From the NCBI GenBank assembly GCA_963921825.1, contig OY997589.1, positions 4,898,001-4,962,000 on the forward strand: a stretch of 64,000 bases of DNA, written 5' to 3'. Positions 45,902-56,263 of the stretch are shown one piece after another. Source of the DNA: Erodium maritimum (Eukaryota; Streptophyta; Magnoliopsida; Geraniales; Geraniaceae). The position numbers and the translations under genes were made by a program. The notes under the pieces are model-generated. The model saw nothing but the letters and a program-made list of their open reading frames with translations, ran no database searches and was not told the origin of the DNA. The stretch's first letter is position 1, and every line of letters begins with the position of its first letter.

Positions 45902-47032
45902 ATGTCTAAGTCCAAGAAAGGTGCTGAAATGGAGAGGCGGCTATGGAAGCCAGTTTTTGATGAAGCTTCCATGTCCACAACAAGGCCTCTGAAGAAGACA
46001 CGGAGCCCGGAGCGCCAAGAACCCAACCCTTCCTCAAACATGCCCTTTCCTTTCGCCTTAGACCCTCACTTCACAACCGCGCCACTCCACATATACCCGA
46101 AGAATCCCCTGCAGAACGAGCAGCAGATGATCTCTTTCGATCCTCAAAGTCACCAGCAACAGAGTAATGGTTATGGCTATGGCGGATACGGATATGGCTA
46201 TCCATCAGCATTTTTCGCAGGAGAATTGTCCTCGGTTTCCTCTGCTTCATCTGCCTCAGCCACGCCGCTCCAGCAACAGCAGCTGCTGCAGTACTGGAGC
46301 GACGCGCTGAACCTGAGCCCGAGGGGGAGGATGATGATGATGAACCGCCTCGGGCCCAACGGGCGGCCTGTGTTCAGGCCGCCCGTTCAGCCCCTGCATC
46401 AGACGAAGCTGTACAGGGGCGTGAGGCAGAGGCATTGGGGGAAGTGGGTCGCGGAGATCCGCCTCCCCCGGAACAGGACTCGCCTCTGGCTCGGGACCTT
46501 CGACACGGCCGAGGACGCCGCCATGGCCTACGACCGCGAGGCCTTCAAGCTCAGAGGCGAGAACGCCAGGCTCAATTTCCCCGAACATTTCCTCAACAAA
46601 GAGAAACCAGAACCCGCCACCGCTCCGAGCTCGTCTTCTTCCTCGCCTGTCTACTCCAAACATCCCGCCCAAGCTCCGGAGGAGCTCAAGAACACCCCGG
46701 ACATGGACCCAATGCCACCGCCTTCGTCACCTCCGGCGCCGCCTAAAGAGGATTACACCCCCAATTTAGCTCCGGCGAGTGAGGAGCCTGGTTGGGGAGA
46801 TATGGCCGAGGCTTGGTTCAATTCGATCCCGGAGGGTTGGGGTCCGGGAAGCGCCGTGTGGGACGATGTGGACACGACAATGCTTCCTTCTCACCTTCAA
46901 TTTGGGAATCAAGATCAAACCCAGTTCAGCAACTCTGATCCTCAGAGGACTCAAGACATTTTCGGGTCGGCTTCTTCTTCCTCGTCCTCGTATCACATGA
47001 AGCCCTTCTGGGGAGATCATCGTCAAGATTGA
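45902..47032 (+). CDS. AP2/ERF transcription factor, group I (RAP2.4/ERF053-like)
   Basis: Intronless gene of 376 residues encoding a nuclear DNA-binding factor. A single AP2/ERF domain spans about 171-227 ([20 protein letters not shown]...[33 protein letters not shown]). The GENARLNFP ending and the [17 protein letters not shown] core place it near Arabidopsis ERF053/ERF054 and RAP2.4 (group I / DREB A-6), factors tied to drought, light and ethylene responses. It should bind GCC-box or DRE-type sites. The N-terminus holds a basic stretch ([12 protein letters not shown], about 26-37), Gln-rich patches and a Gly/Tyr-rich run. The C-terminus is Pro/Ser-rich and acidic, a likely activation region. 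The start at 45902 is followed by a nearby in-frame Met at residue 10; the first is used as default. Confidence 0.93.
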   Translation: MSKSKKGAEMERRLWKPVFDEASMSTTRPLKKTRSPERQEPNPSSNMPFPFALDPHFTTAPLHIYPKNPLQNEQQMISFDPQSHQQQSNGYGYGGYGYGYPSAFFAGELSSVSSASSASATPLQQQQLLQYWSDALNLSPRGRMMMMNRLGPNGRPVFRPPVQPLHQTKLYRGVRQRHWGKWVAEIRLPRNRTRLWLGTFDTAEDAAMAYDREAFKLRGENARLNFPEHFLNKEKPEPATAPSSSSSSPVYSKHPAQAPEELKNTPDMDPMPPPSSPPAPPKEDYTPNLAPASEEPGWGDMAEAWFNSIPEGWGPGSAVWDDVDTTMLPSHLQFGNQDQTQFSNSDPQRTQDIFGSASSSSSSYHMKPFWGDHRQD

Positions 47033-47578
47033 AATCCAAGGTCATAGAAACATGGTTTTCTTAGCCTTCAACCTTTTTTTTAAGCCCTGTCTCTCACTGG
47101 TTGAACCTTTTAACACAACCTGTGGATCCTCAGGCAACTTTGTTACCTCACTAGGCTGCATATTTTCAGGCCTTTTGTTAGCGCTTTATAGATAGTGTTC
47201 ATGGGTTATGATCATCACATAGCACATTTTTTTAGTGCTCTGTCGTGGTTGTTGTTCATGTTGTAATAATGGCGATGTAATGTTTGTAGTAATCAAGAGA
47301 CCAAGCTTGGAGGGAGACAGTTTAGTGATCTCCTTCTTTGGTGATATTGGTCCTTTTATAGTCATCTTTTTGTATATTTGCCACTTCTATTGTGCATGTA
47401 ACGTTCCTTCTCCGTTTTGAATAATAGCATTATATTTAGATCTTTTAAGTTTCTGCAAAATTAGATGCTGTCAATCTATGCAATAACAAGATAAAAGGGT
47501 TGTGGCTCTTGGTAAAGTGATGGAGACCTCATGTAACAAATATAAGGTTGCTGACCCAAATCGTCATATATGTAGTTA
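47033..47578. other. 3' UTR and flank of ERF gene
   Basis: T-rich sequence with polyadenylation-like 'aataatagc' near 47420, consistent with a 3' UTR of roughly 350-400 bases. Nothing else is seen. Confidence 0.4.
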
Positions 47579-47786
47579 GAGAAACTCCAACGCTGGTCGA
47601 ATTCAACAGACTAATCGTCCAGAAAATGGGTTTTGGGGTTGGTTGGACGAATCAACCACCTTGTGGGAATGATTCATTCCCAGCTCAATTTGTACATCTT
47701 ATGATCACTTGTTTAAGAGACCAAAACAATCAGTAGATGAAAAGTAGATTCACCTGGACTAATGGTCCACAACGATGGAGATGCTC
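47579..47786. mobile_element. PIF/Harbinger-type MITE
   Basis: A 208-bp element with ends gagaaactccaacgctgg and 'caacgatggagatgctc' (inverse), flanked by TTA (47576-47578 and 47787-47789). The core phrase 'gactaatcgtccag' recurs in 34749-35025. Confidence 0.8.
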
Positions 47787-48199
47787 TTATTGCCAACAAA
47801 AGAAGAGTTATAAGTTTCAACCATCACCCCATGTGTCACACTCAAACATTGCAGCATTCTATCGTTTTAGAACTATTAGGCGAATGTTTTGTTCCTTTTC
47901 TTCTTTATGGTGTAAAGCTAAGACACATTGGTCGAAAGGCGACGAAGGTCAAGATGGATTTTTTTTTTGCCAATAACACATAAAGCCAATAATAACATCA
48001 AGCCATTCACTACCATCTATATATGCTTCTTCTTTTTTCCGGATTCTCTCTTTTGGACATTTGCCAAAACCCTAAAACTACTAGATTCCAACCCATTTGT
48101 TCTTACCCTTGTTGAGTCATCCAAAAGCTAAAGCTAAAGCATCAAAAACCCATCAAGTGAAATGATTGATCTCTCCCCAAAAAAAAATCAATCTTTAGG

Positions 48200-48445
48200 A
48201 TAAGAGCATCTGCGGTAGGGTTTTAAAGCAAAGTCGAATCACCAGAAAAAAGGGGAAAACGACGTTTCGATAACGTTTTCTCTTTCTATCAGTTTCCCTC
48301 TGTTGTCGTTAACGAAATTGTCGATACAAAGAATAGACCCTCCCTCTGTCCCCCAGCCTCTCTTCTCGGTCACTTTCCGATTCTGGTTAGATTCGACCCG
48401 CCGAATCCAAACTCCATTGCAAGACAATCACAAATCAACCACAAT
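48200..48445. mobile_element. MITE-like left part, interrupted by LINE
   Basis: Begins gagcatctgcggtagg after TAA and carries 'cgaatc / gattcg' motifs. It seems to continue after the LINE insertion (from 48864, 'ttctgaactaatcgacc'). The right end is eroded. Confidence 0.4.
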
Positions 48446-48847
48446 GGCGGGCCAGTCGTCCTCCGAAACATCTACCGTAATTTTACACTTTGACGTGTAA
48501 ACCATCGGTATCTTTGGATTGGGAAAGATATGTTCGGTCTGTCGATAATGGGAAACAAGTTGAGCAAATCGGGAAAGGAAAAACTCAAGGCACAGCTTCG
48601 TCTCATGGTACTGATCCATGGACTGCAATCCGTGACTTAGCTGTCAAGAAGAAGAATGTGACGACTCATCGTTGATGTTTTTTTTTTTGCTCTTGTTTTT
48701 CTTTTTTAGAAAAGGCTTAGCCTTTGGCTCTCTTTGCTGGAGCCCCTTTGTTATCGTTGGTTGCTACCCTGTTTTTTCTTGTTTCAAGGTTTTCTGATTC
48801 TTTTTGGAATCAGTTTTAATAAATTTATTGAGCTTATCAAAAAGAAA
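48446..48847 (+). mobile_element. 5'-truncated L1 LINE insertion, plus
   Basis: A 402-bp insertion flanked by an exact 16-bp TSD, acaaatcaaccacaat (48430-48445 and 48848-48863). It ends 'ttaataaatttattgagctt' plus an A-rich tail. A short frame at 48490-48675 may be the C-terminal end of a LINE ORF; no domain is visible in so short a piece. Confidence 0.85.
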
Positions 48848-48909
48848 ACAAATCAACCACAATTTCTGAACTAATCGACCTTGCCGAATCCGACCATCAC
48901 TGTGAACAC

Positions 48910-49676
48910 TTTAAGTTTAGCTTTTGATGTGGTATTGGTGGAAAATGGGAGTAGCATAAGTTTAAGGTACACGCCAAGTTTAGCTTCATCCTTTTCATGT
49001 TCTTTAAGGTTAAGTAACATGATAAGCATTGTTGTAATAAATAATGATTATACCAGTTCAAGGATTGTTGATGATAAACATAAAAAAAGACTGAGAATAC
49101 AGAGGTAATGAAGAGGAAGCAAAAGCTAGAGGACAGAGAATGATAGAGAGAGGTGGGGTCTGTGGCCGGCCAATGAGGTCACCAACATTTCTTATATGTG
49201 ACGGCGCGATAACGATGAATCAACAGTTATAAGGTTGGTTTCAAAAATTATTGGAGTTTGAAGAGAAAAAATAATGAAAATATCTGGGAGTGTTGGGGTT
49301 ACTGGTCATCTCTTCCAACCAAAACCAATAGCCATCTTTGATGTCAGTTTATGGCTGCTGTCATTTTCTTGGTCATGGATGGGATCTGGTTAGATTTTGG
49401 GTTGAATATCAAATTTAGTTTGATAAATGTGGATTTTGTGTGTTTATTTTGTGAATTTGGTCAAGAGATGCACAAAACTTTGATCGGATAAACTCCAAAA
49501 ACAATATTGTATTCATGGAGTTTTGAACCTGACATTTGTTAGGAACTTCTTCCAACGTAATTTAAACTATGATATCGGCAATCTTGAAGCTTATGAAATT
49601 GAGAGCATCCAGCCGACGACATTTCGTGAAGGGAAAACTTTGTTTTCGGACCTTCTGTGACCTTTAGTTATCATTT
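48910..49676. other. Intergenic, no gene recognised
   Basis: AT-rich ordinary sequence. No repeats or genes are recognised. Confidence 0.4.
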
Positions 49677-49906
49677 CCTAACTGAGGTCGACTTTTCGTG
49701 ACAGATCCTATAACAGAGGTGGTATTTTGTTAAAAAAAATAACATAAAGGTCGTAGGTTGTTACGAAAAGTAGCATAAAAGTGGTATTTTTTTTACAAGA
49801 ATAATCATTTTTTTCACGCCTATTTTACACGTGGTGATTGGTACTTTTTGTAAACGTGCACCACTTTTGTGATAGGATCTGTCACGAAAAGTCGACCTCA
49901 GTTAGG
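49677..49906. mobile_element. Foldback element with ~45-bp arms
   Basis: A 230-bp inverted repeat. Left arm cctaactgaggtcgactttt...cgtgacagatcctat, right arm its near-exact inverse ending at 49906. The similarity continues more weakly outward ('atcattt' on each side). The family is unassigned because no clear TSD is seen. Confidence 0.75.
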
Positions 49907-50229
49907 TATTGCAAATGATCTTTCTGACTGAGCTAGGAATCGACGTTATCACTTTCGTGAAAACTGAAAAAAAAAAAAAAACATTGTGGTCACGGCGATT
50001 TTGTTCTTCTTTTCATGTGGCCATTTCCTTGGTACAATAACAATAACGTGCAACAAAAAATCGACCGTTGGAGTCGATATCACCACAGACTCTATCACGG
50101 CTTCTTCCCGTGACGACATGACGACGCTAGAATTCGTCCTCATACCCCAAATTTCCCTATTTAAACTCCAACTCTATTCTCAAAATTCACCCACCTTCTC
50201 CATCAACTCTATATTACTATTTTTCTCTA

Positions 50230-50525
50230 TTGTAACTAGAAACCCCTTCTGTTAGCTAAAATGACGAAAATACCCTCAGTGATTTTTTTAATAATAAAAC
50301 TGAAATGATATTTTTAAATAAAAATGAAGTCATTTAATAAGTAAAAGTGATTTTTAAATAATTTTTTTAAAATAATTATTGAAGTGTAGTTGAGGGTATT
50401 TTCGTCATTTTAGCTGACAGAGAGGTTTCTAGTTACAAGTTGTAACTCATGCATCAGTAGTTTTTGAACTTTAGGGTAAGCATCGGTTAAACGTGTCAAC
50501 TTAACAATAGTCATTTGTAGTTTTC
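50230..50525. mobile_element. MULE-like MITE, incomplete copy
   Basis: Shares with 16965-17403 the inner arms (gttagctaaaatgacgaaaa ... cattttagctgacagag) and the outer right end 'gtagttttc'. The left terminus is missing or eroded, so no TSD can be read. Confidence 0.65.
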
Positions 50526-51775
50526 TTTATATATATATTTATGGGAGCAGGAAAGAAATTGAAGCCTGCAAGTAAGTGGTTGTATGATAATGGGTTAGAG
50601 ATTGGGTGGCCCATTAATGTGGGCCTAAGTTATACTAATGGTATGTCAGAGTGGAAATGGATTGGCCCATTAATTTTCAGTGGATTTGTAACTTTATCTT
50701 TTGCGGTGAGTTCCGTGGTTTGACAGATTTGGAACCAAATGGAAAGGTGCAGCAGTATGTTCCTATAGCTTGAAGATTACATACATGAACATGACTTAAT
50801 GAGGGAACTGAATCTGTGTCAATGAGATCTCATCATAATCTTTCTCAAACCTTAGTCTCAACAACCACATATGACCTACGATTCTCTGTGTGCTTTTGTT
50901 GGTTTGTAGGAGATGACTATCATTTTGCCCAAACAAATGATTCGTTTAGGTGAAACACATAAAAATCGTGTCTCGTCCAGACAAAATCACGTGCAAGAGT
51001 TTCTCTAAGAGCTCACCACCAAACTTATTTGAAATGGAATATCACCCACACAGAAGGGCATCTGTCCTTTTTGTCTATTTCCTGCATGCCAAGAAATATG
51101 TAGGGTTAGTTAGAATATATAGATTTAGAAAATAAGCAGGTATAGAGTCATTAAGGTTGTCAATTTTGTTGACGGGATACCAATACTTGTGTTAGATCCG
51201 ACCTACTAAATAGTGATACGTAATATATCATGTTTTATCGATTTTGTTTAACGAGTCTAGAATTTAATGATTTGTGCAACCAACTGTTTATATGTATGCT
51301 TTTATGTTGATATATAATATAAGACATAATAATTATTTATCAAAAGCTAATATGATTTAGAGATGATTAGACCTCTGTTGATGCTACTCTAATCTACAAA
51401 CCTTCTTAAACCTCTGTGTCCTTTTCTCCTACCAACCGCAACAACCCTATACTGATGCATCCTTTTCACGAAACTGTTTCAGTCCTTTGGCCGATTAGCT
51501 TGGACTTTTTGATGAAAAATTCACACAAATTGTAAGGATATTCTTATGTTGGTTCATAAGTTGTTCCGATTTGTTTTTTTTAATTAGTTTTCATACCTAG
51601 TGATCTACGAAGGAGGTGAGTCAAAGTTCAACCCCCCACTTCATTATCTTTCTTAAATATTTATTTTTTATTTAATATTATTATCACTAATCCTTTCCCA
51701 AGGGTACTCTATGAAATTTTGTGCAGATTCATATGAAATTATTTAATATGTATATATTTTACACAGTTATTATAG
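50526..51775. other. Intergenic, upstream of epoxide hydrolase 1
   Basis: No gene or clear repeat is seen. A short frame at 50541-50723 has no domain and is treated as chance. The sequence is AT-rich from 51200 on. Confidence 0.4.
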
Positions 51776-51784
51776 TTTATAAAC
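51776..51784 (+). promoter_or_regulatory. TATA box of epoxide hydrolase 1
   Basis: tttataaac about 80 bp before the ATG at 51863. The block 'aaacacctaccgtt.gaagactgaagtt' that follows is conserved at the second copy (54950-54978), so the core promoter and leader were duplicated with the gene. Confidence 0.6.
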
Positions 51785-51862
51785 ACCTACCGTTAGAAGA
51801 CTGAAGTTACAGAGTGACCATTGAACTCATCAGCTCTCTCTCTCTATCTCTCGGTCTCTCCG

Positions 51863-54078
51863 ATGGAACAAATCAAGCACAGCCATGTCCCGGTGAGAGG
51901 CCTCCAGCTTCACGTGGCCGAGATCGGAACCGGTAATCAACATTCAACTCACCCTCCTCATTTCTTGCATTTTCTTACCCTCATGTTTGCAATTTGAATC
52001 TTTACACAGGTCCAAAAGCAGTGGTGTTCTTCCACGGGTTCCCGGAGATCTGGTACACATGGAGGCACCAGATGGTTGCTGCGGCCAACGCCGGCTACAG
52101 GGCCGTCTCGTTCGATTTCAGAGGGTACGGGCTGTCGGAGCAGCCGGCTGAGCCTGAGAAGGGTAAATTCATCGACACTGTTCATGACATTCCTCCTCTT
52201 CTTGACTGCTTAGGCATCACTAAGGTAACAACGCTACACCATGGCCTCAGATATGTCACCTCTGTTTCTCTTAACTCTGTCACAGGACTCAATTAGCTAG
52301 ACTTTCAAATCATGATATTGGGGATTCTAGTCAAGTTTTCAAGACATTGGCTGGTTCTTGATGGTAAACTATTAACAGTGTTCTAAAAATCCCGATCAGG
52401 TCCTGTTTAGACGTCCGTCTAGGCCATAATTTCTTGTTAGTCGACTCGATTAATTTGATTAAACTCCGATTAATCTCTATTTAGTCTCTGATTAATCCTC
52501 AAAAGGCCTCAATCGCCGACTAAGGTTTAATGATTTTTAGAACCTTGGCTATTACAGCATATGTCAATTTAGTTTGGTAAGAGTGTGTCATAGAATGTTT
52601 TTGCCCTGTTTTGACACTTTTTTCATGGTTAGTGTTAGGGGTACTAAACAAAGACAATGGTGGAAAATGTTTTCAACTTATATTTTTGTTCCACTTTATA
52701 TAAATTTGTTTCAAAATTATAGTGTTAAGAATAAAAAATCAAAATTTTCATATCTTGAATTGGGATTTTGAACCGATCGATATTTTATACATATAAGTTG
52801 TAAAATAAAATCGTTATTTTATATAAATTGTAACAAAAGATAGATTCATTGTACTTTTTGTAATTATAAAAAAAATACAAATTGTAAAAATATAAATATT
52901 TCATGATTCTTTTTGCAACTATCCCAGATAAATACACTTATCTTGTAACTCCTGATTTTGATAACCTTAAAGACTAACAACACTTTCTTTCTATGTGGAT
53001 GTGACTAACACATTGTTAGCTATTGATTTTGATCACTGAAATTACCTAGAACAATCACAAGTTTATCTAGATGTTCTCATCATAAAGGCCATGCACATGA
53101 ATCTCAACTAACCTGAATCTGGAACCAGGCCTTTTTCATAGGCAAGGACTGGGGAGCATTCCCAGTTTTCGCTGCAGCTATACTCTACCCCGAAAGAGTG
53201 TCCGGCGTCATAACACTAGGTATTCCCTTCATGCTTCCCGGCCCCTCTTCAGTCCAAAATGATAAACTTCCTAGCGGCTTCTACATAACTAGGTGGCAGG
53301 TAACTTCTATACATATGTATTCGTTTTCATATCATCACTACAAATCTATGACAAAATCGCGCGACATTCTGAACAAAACAACAGGAGCCAGGGCGGGCTG
53401 AAGCTGATTTTGGCCGCTTAGATGTCAAGACAGTGATAAGAAACATCTACATCCTCTTCTCCCGACCTGAAATCCCGATTGCTCGAGATGATCAGGAGAT
53501 CATGGACATTGTTGATCCGTCCACTCCTTTGCCTCCATGGTTCAGTGAGGAAGATCTCTCAGCCTATGCATCTTTGTATGAGAAATCCGGATTCAAGACC
53601 GCTTTGCAGATTCCATACAGGTAATAGCAAAAGAGAAATTGTCAGCACCCGCTAAACTAAAATCCCAAACTGATAGTTAAAGACCTAATCATAAAGATAA
53701 TTAGTACTTTTGGAGGTCATAAGATTCGAACTTATGTCCAGGATAGTTAGTATAAATCTCGAAATTATAGTTTTATATTCCAACATGTAAAAGGAGTATT
53801 GACCTCTAACGACGACAAGAATGTGCAGAACTTTGAAAGACGATTGTGGCATAACCAATCCGAAGATCACAGTTCCATCTCTTCTGATTGTGGGTGAGAA
53901 GGACTATGTCATGAAGTTTCCAGGAATGGAGGCTTATATAAAGAGTGGAATACCGAGGCAATTCGTGCCCGACTTGGATATTGTTTACTTGCCTGAAGGC
54001 TGCCATTTTGTCCATGAGCAGCTCCCGGAGGAAGTGAATGAGCTCATTCTCACTTTCCTTAACAAGCATAGTGCATGA
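51863..54078 (+). CDS. Soluble epoxide hydrolase (alpha/beta-hydrolase), five exons
   Basis: Plant soluble epoxide hydrolase, which opens epoxides (for example of fatty acids) to diols by an alkyl-enzyme mechanism in cytosol or peroxisome. Exons: 51863-51932, 52010-52224, 53129-53299, 53385-53620 and 53829-54078, total 313 residues, normal for the family. Oxyanion-hole motif HGFPE at 32-36, nucleophile D102 in GKDWGA, charge-relay D256 in VGEKDYVMKF, and H290 in GCHFVHEQ. Candidate lid tyrosines are Y147 (GFYITRWQ) and Y217 (YEKSGF). All core catalytic residues are present, so it looks functional. Intron 1 is only 77 bp and is absent from the neighbouring copy at 55038. Intron 2 contains a MITE remnant (52380-52545). 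Intron 4 holds a degraded TRIM-like stretch (about 53640-53790). The C-terminus (NKHSA) does not end in a clear peroxisomal signal. Confidence 0.93.
52380..52545. mobile_element. MITE remnant in epoxide hydrolase intron 2
   Basis: Bounded by 'gttctaaaaatcccgatc' and 'tgatttttagaacc', imperfect inverse ends, with inner 'cgattaatc' motifs. Same family as 23372-23560 and perhaps 110-300. No clean TSD. Confidence 0.6.
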
Positions 54079-54940
54079 AATTGCAGTGCAACAAAGAACA
54101 TGGGGTTTGATGGATAATGTTAAGTGGGAATGATGAAATAAGCTCGTAATGCGTATGGTAGATGCTGAGATGTGTTGTACTACTTGTGTGGTTTTTCTGT
54201 TTATGTAAGGGATGTTGTTGGAAAATATGATATGTTCCTCTCTCGCCAATCATGCTTTGGTGCATTGTTTGATTTCATTTCAATATTGAGAAAGGTCCAT
54301 TTTGAAGATGATTGTTGTTTGTGTATCTACCATATGAATTTATTGGAACTAATGAAGCCCAAGTTTCCTACACTTCTGTCGAACTTTTTACTGAAAGATT
54401 AATATAGATCTTAAGACTTTCTACGGTGGAGATTGAAAAAATCGTCGAAAGATACGAAAATGCGGGTTTCGCTGACGTTTCGGTTTTGATTTTCTCTTTT
54501 TTGATGAATCGACATCTTCTAAGTCAGCCGATTCATCGACCGTCAAAGTTTTCTCTTCCGGTTCACTCTTCTCTCTGTCTCTCTCCTCCTTTACGATTCT
54601 CTCTCCTTCTTCAACTATTCTTTTTCTTACACGTCAGATTTTGGTCATATTCGATTCCTCGAATCCGACACTCCACTCAACATCTACTGAATTCGATCTG
54701 GTTTAAACTTACAGATTCGACCTCAAGAATCGACACCATTGTGGATATCATAAGAATATTCTTATTTAGTCCATCAATTGCTTCTATTTGTTTTTTTCTT
54801 GCAGAGGTAGGTGATAGTTGATTAAGAATATATGGCCCATTTCTTTCAAAAAACCAACATGACCCACGGTTCTGACTCACATGTTCAGTGTAGTGACGTG
54901 CAGAACAGTGCACACACCCCTAAAATAAAATAAAAACAGA
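54079..54940. other. Intergenic between epoxide hydrolase copies
   Basis: Probable 3' UTR of copy 1 to about 54300. Bases about 54430-54760 carry 'tcgattc / gaatcga' motifs like the MITEs at 44049 and 48200, but clear ends are not found. Confidence 0.4.
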
Positions 54941-54945
54941 GTAGT

Positions 54946-54954
54946 TTATATAAA
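54946..54954 (+). promoter_or_regulatory. TATA box of epoxide hydrolase 2
   Basis: ttatataaa about 85 bp before the ATG at 55038. It is followed by the leader block shared with copy 1 (51785 onward), so this copy kept its core promoter. Confidence 0.6.
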
Positions 54955-55037
54955 CACCTACCGTTGAAGACTGAAGTTGCATAGTGACCAAAGTCTGATC
55001 CATCTCTCTTCCTTAGATCTATCTCTCTATCTTTCTA

Positions 55038-55322
55038 ATGGAACAAATCAAGCACAGCCATGTCCCGGTGAGAGGCCTCCAGCTCCACGTGGCCGAGATC
55101 GGAACTGGTAATCAAGCAGTTGTGTTCATCCATGGGTTCCCGGAGATCTGGTACACATGGAGGCACCAGATGATCGCCGTAGCCAACGCCGGCTATCGAG
55201 CCGTTTCGTTCGATACCAGAGGCTACGGACTGTCGGAGCAGCCGGCTGAGCCTGAGAAAGCCAAATTCATCGACACTGTTCATGACATTCCTCCTCTTCT
55301 CGACTGCTTAGGCATCACTAAG
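55038..55322 (+). CDS. Epoxide hydrolase copy 2, first exon only
   Basis: First coding exon (95 codons) of a tandem epoxide hydrolase duplicate. It starts MEQIKHSHVPVRGLQLHVAE, contains HGFPE at 32-36, and ends at aag|gtaaca, the same splice donor as exon 2 of copy 1. It is one exon where copy 1 has two: there is no intron after codon 24. Nearly identical protein sequence to copy 1 over this stretch and a kept TATA box suggest a recent duplicate. The nucleophile, lid and His-containing exons are not found before 57602, where a Ty3 element begins. They may lie beyond 64000 on the far side of that element, or be lost. Confidence 0.85.
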
Positions 55323-55350
55323 GTAACAACACTACACACCATAGCCTCAC

Positions 55351-55534
55351 GTAGGTTGTTGGGTCCGCCCTGTCTTGTTCCGTGTTCTTAGTAGTATTCC
55401 GGTTGGATGGTTTCATCTAGCTTTAGTACTGTTGGTTTTTTTTGTAGTTCGTGGTATTAATTTGTACTCATTCAGACCGCCTATATCTCATTTCGAGAAT
55501 AAGACTTTATAAAACTTCACTGATTAAAAAAAAA
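55351..55534 (+). mobile_element. 5'-truncated L1 LINE insertion in EH2 intron
   Basis: A 184-bp LINE 3' end closing 'aaaacttcactgattaaaaa', flanked by TSDs accatagcctcac (55338-55350) and accatcgcctcac (55535-55547), 12 of 13. The paralogous intron of copy 1 (about 52238-52250, 'accatggcctcag') lacks the insertion, so it came after the duplication. Confidence 0.88.
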
Positions 55535-55598
55535 ACCATCGCCTCACATATATGTCTCTCATTCTCTTACTTTATCACAAAAGTCAAAACCTAGGAAC

Positions 55599-55908
55599 GG
55601 TTAGAATACAATTATAAATACGCTTTCAATTATCAACTTCAGTTTGTAGTTGAGTTGATTTTCTGATATAGTATTAGAATTTGATTTTTCATGGATTCTG
55701 ATTCATATCATGCTAGCTACAAAAGTTGTATTTTTTTTTCTCTATTTAGCTAATTTGTCCACACTGGGCCAGTCTTATATTTCTTCTCAATGGACTTATC
55801 TCCTCTCTAAATAGTTAACCTCTAAACTTGTAAAACGGGTTTGTTCCTAAAAACATAGGTTATAATTTAATTATCAGCTTAAACTTTTAGTTGAATTGAT
55901 TCTCTAAT
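55599..55908 (+). mobile_element. TRIM in EH2 intron
   Basis: A 310-bp TRIM related to 8672-9001 but in plus orientation. The left repeat is ggttagaatacaattataaa...gttgattttctgata, and the right ends gttgaattgattctctaata. The inner phrase 'tgtaaaacgggtttgttcc' is shared with the other copies. The primer-binding site is decayed; an old copy. Confidence 0.75.
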
Positions 55909-56263
55909 AAAAACACTGTTTAATTGTAATCCTGCAAGATCGAGACATTGCGAAAAATAGCAGTTCTTGAAATCGATTTTTATTACAAATATTCCAATAC
56001 AACTAATAAGATAATCCTTCTTACTATGTGAAGGATACAATTTTTGTGCATTCTTGTATATTTATTTTGATATAATCCTTCTTGTGTTGGTTATAGTAGT
56101 TTGATGATTTACTATATTCTGTTTTGATTTTCGTTCTTGTTTCCTTTATTCACTGTCTTTCTTAAATGTGTCTGGCTCCATGAATGGGTCTGGTAAGTGT
56201 CGTTGTTGGAGTTGATTCACTTTCCTCTAAGTTTAGGGCATTGATTATTCAGACATTTTGAGG

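Noticed and set aside
50541-50723. Short plus frame with a hydrophobic end
   Set aside because: No homology recognised, no promoter, no intron signals. Likely chance.
53640-53790. TRIM-like stretch in epoxide hydrolase intron 4
   Set aside because: Only partial phrases match (for example aactgatagttaaagacc) and the ends cannot be set, so it is mentioned but not called.
55038-55391. 117-residue frame taken as a whole epoxide hydrolase protein
   Set aside because: Residues after codon 95 read through a splice donor into intron and LINE sequence. Only 55038-55322 is homologous to copy 1.
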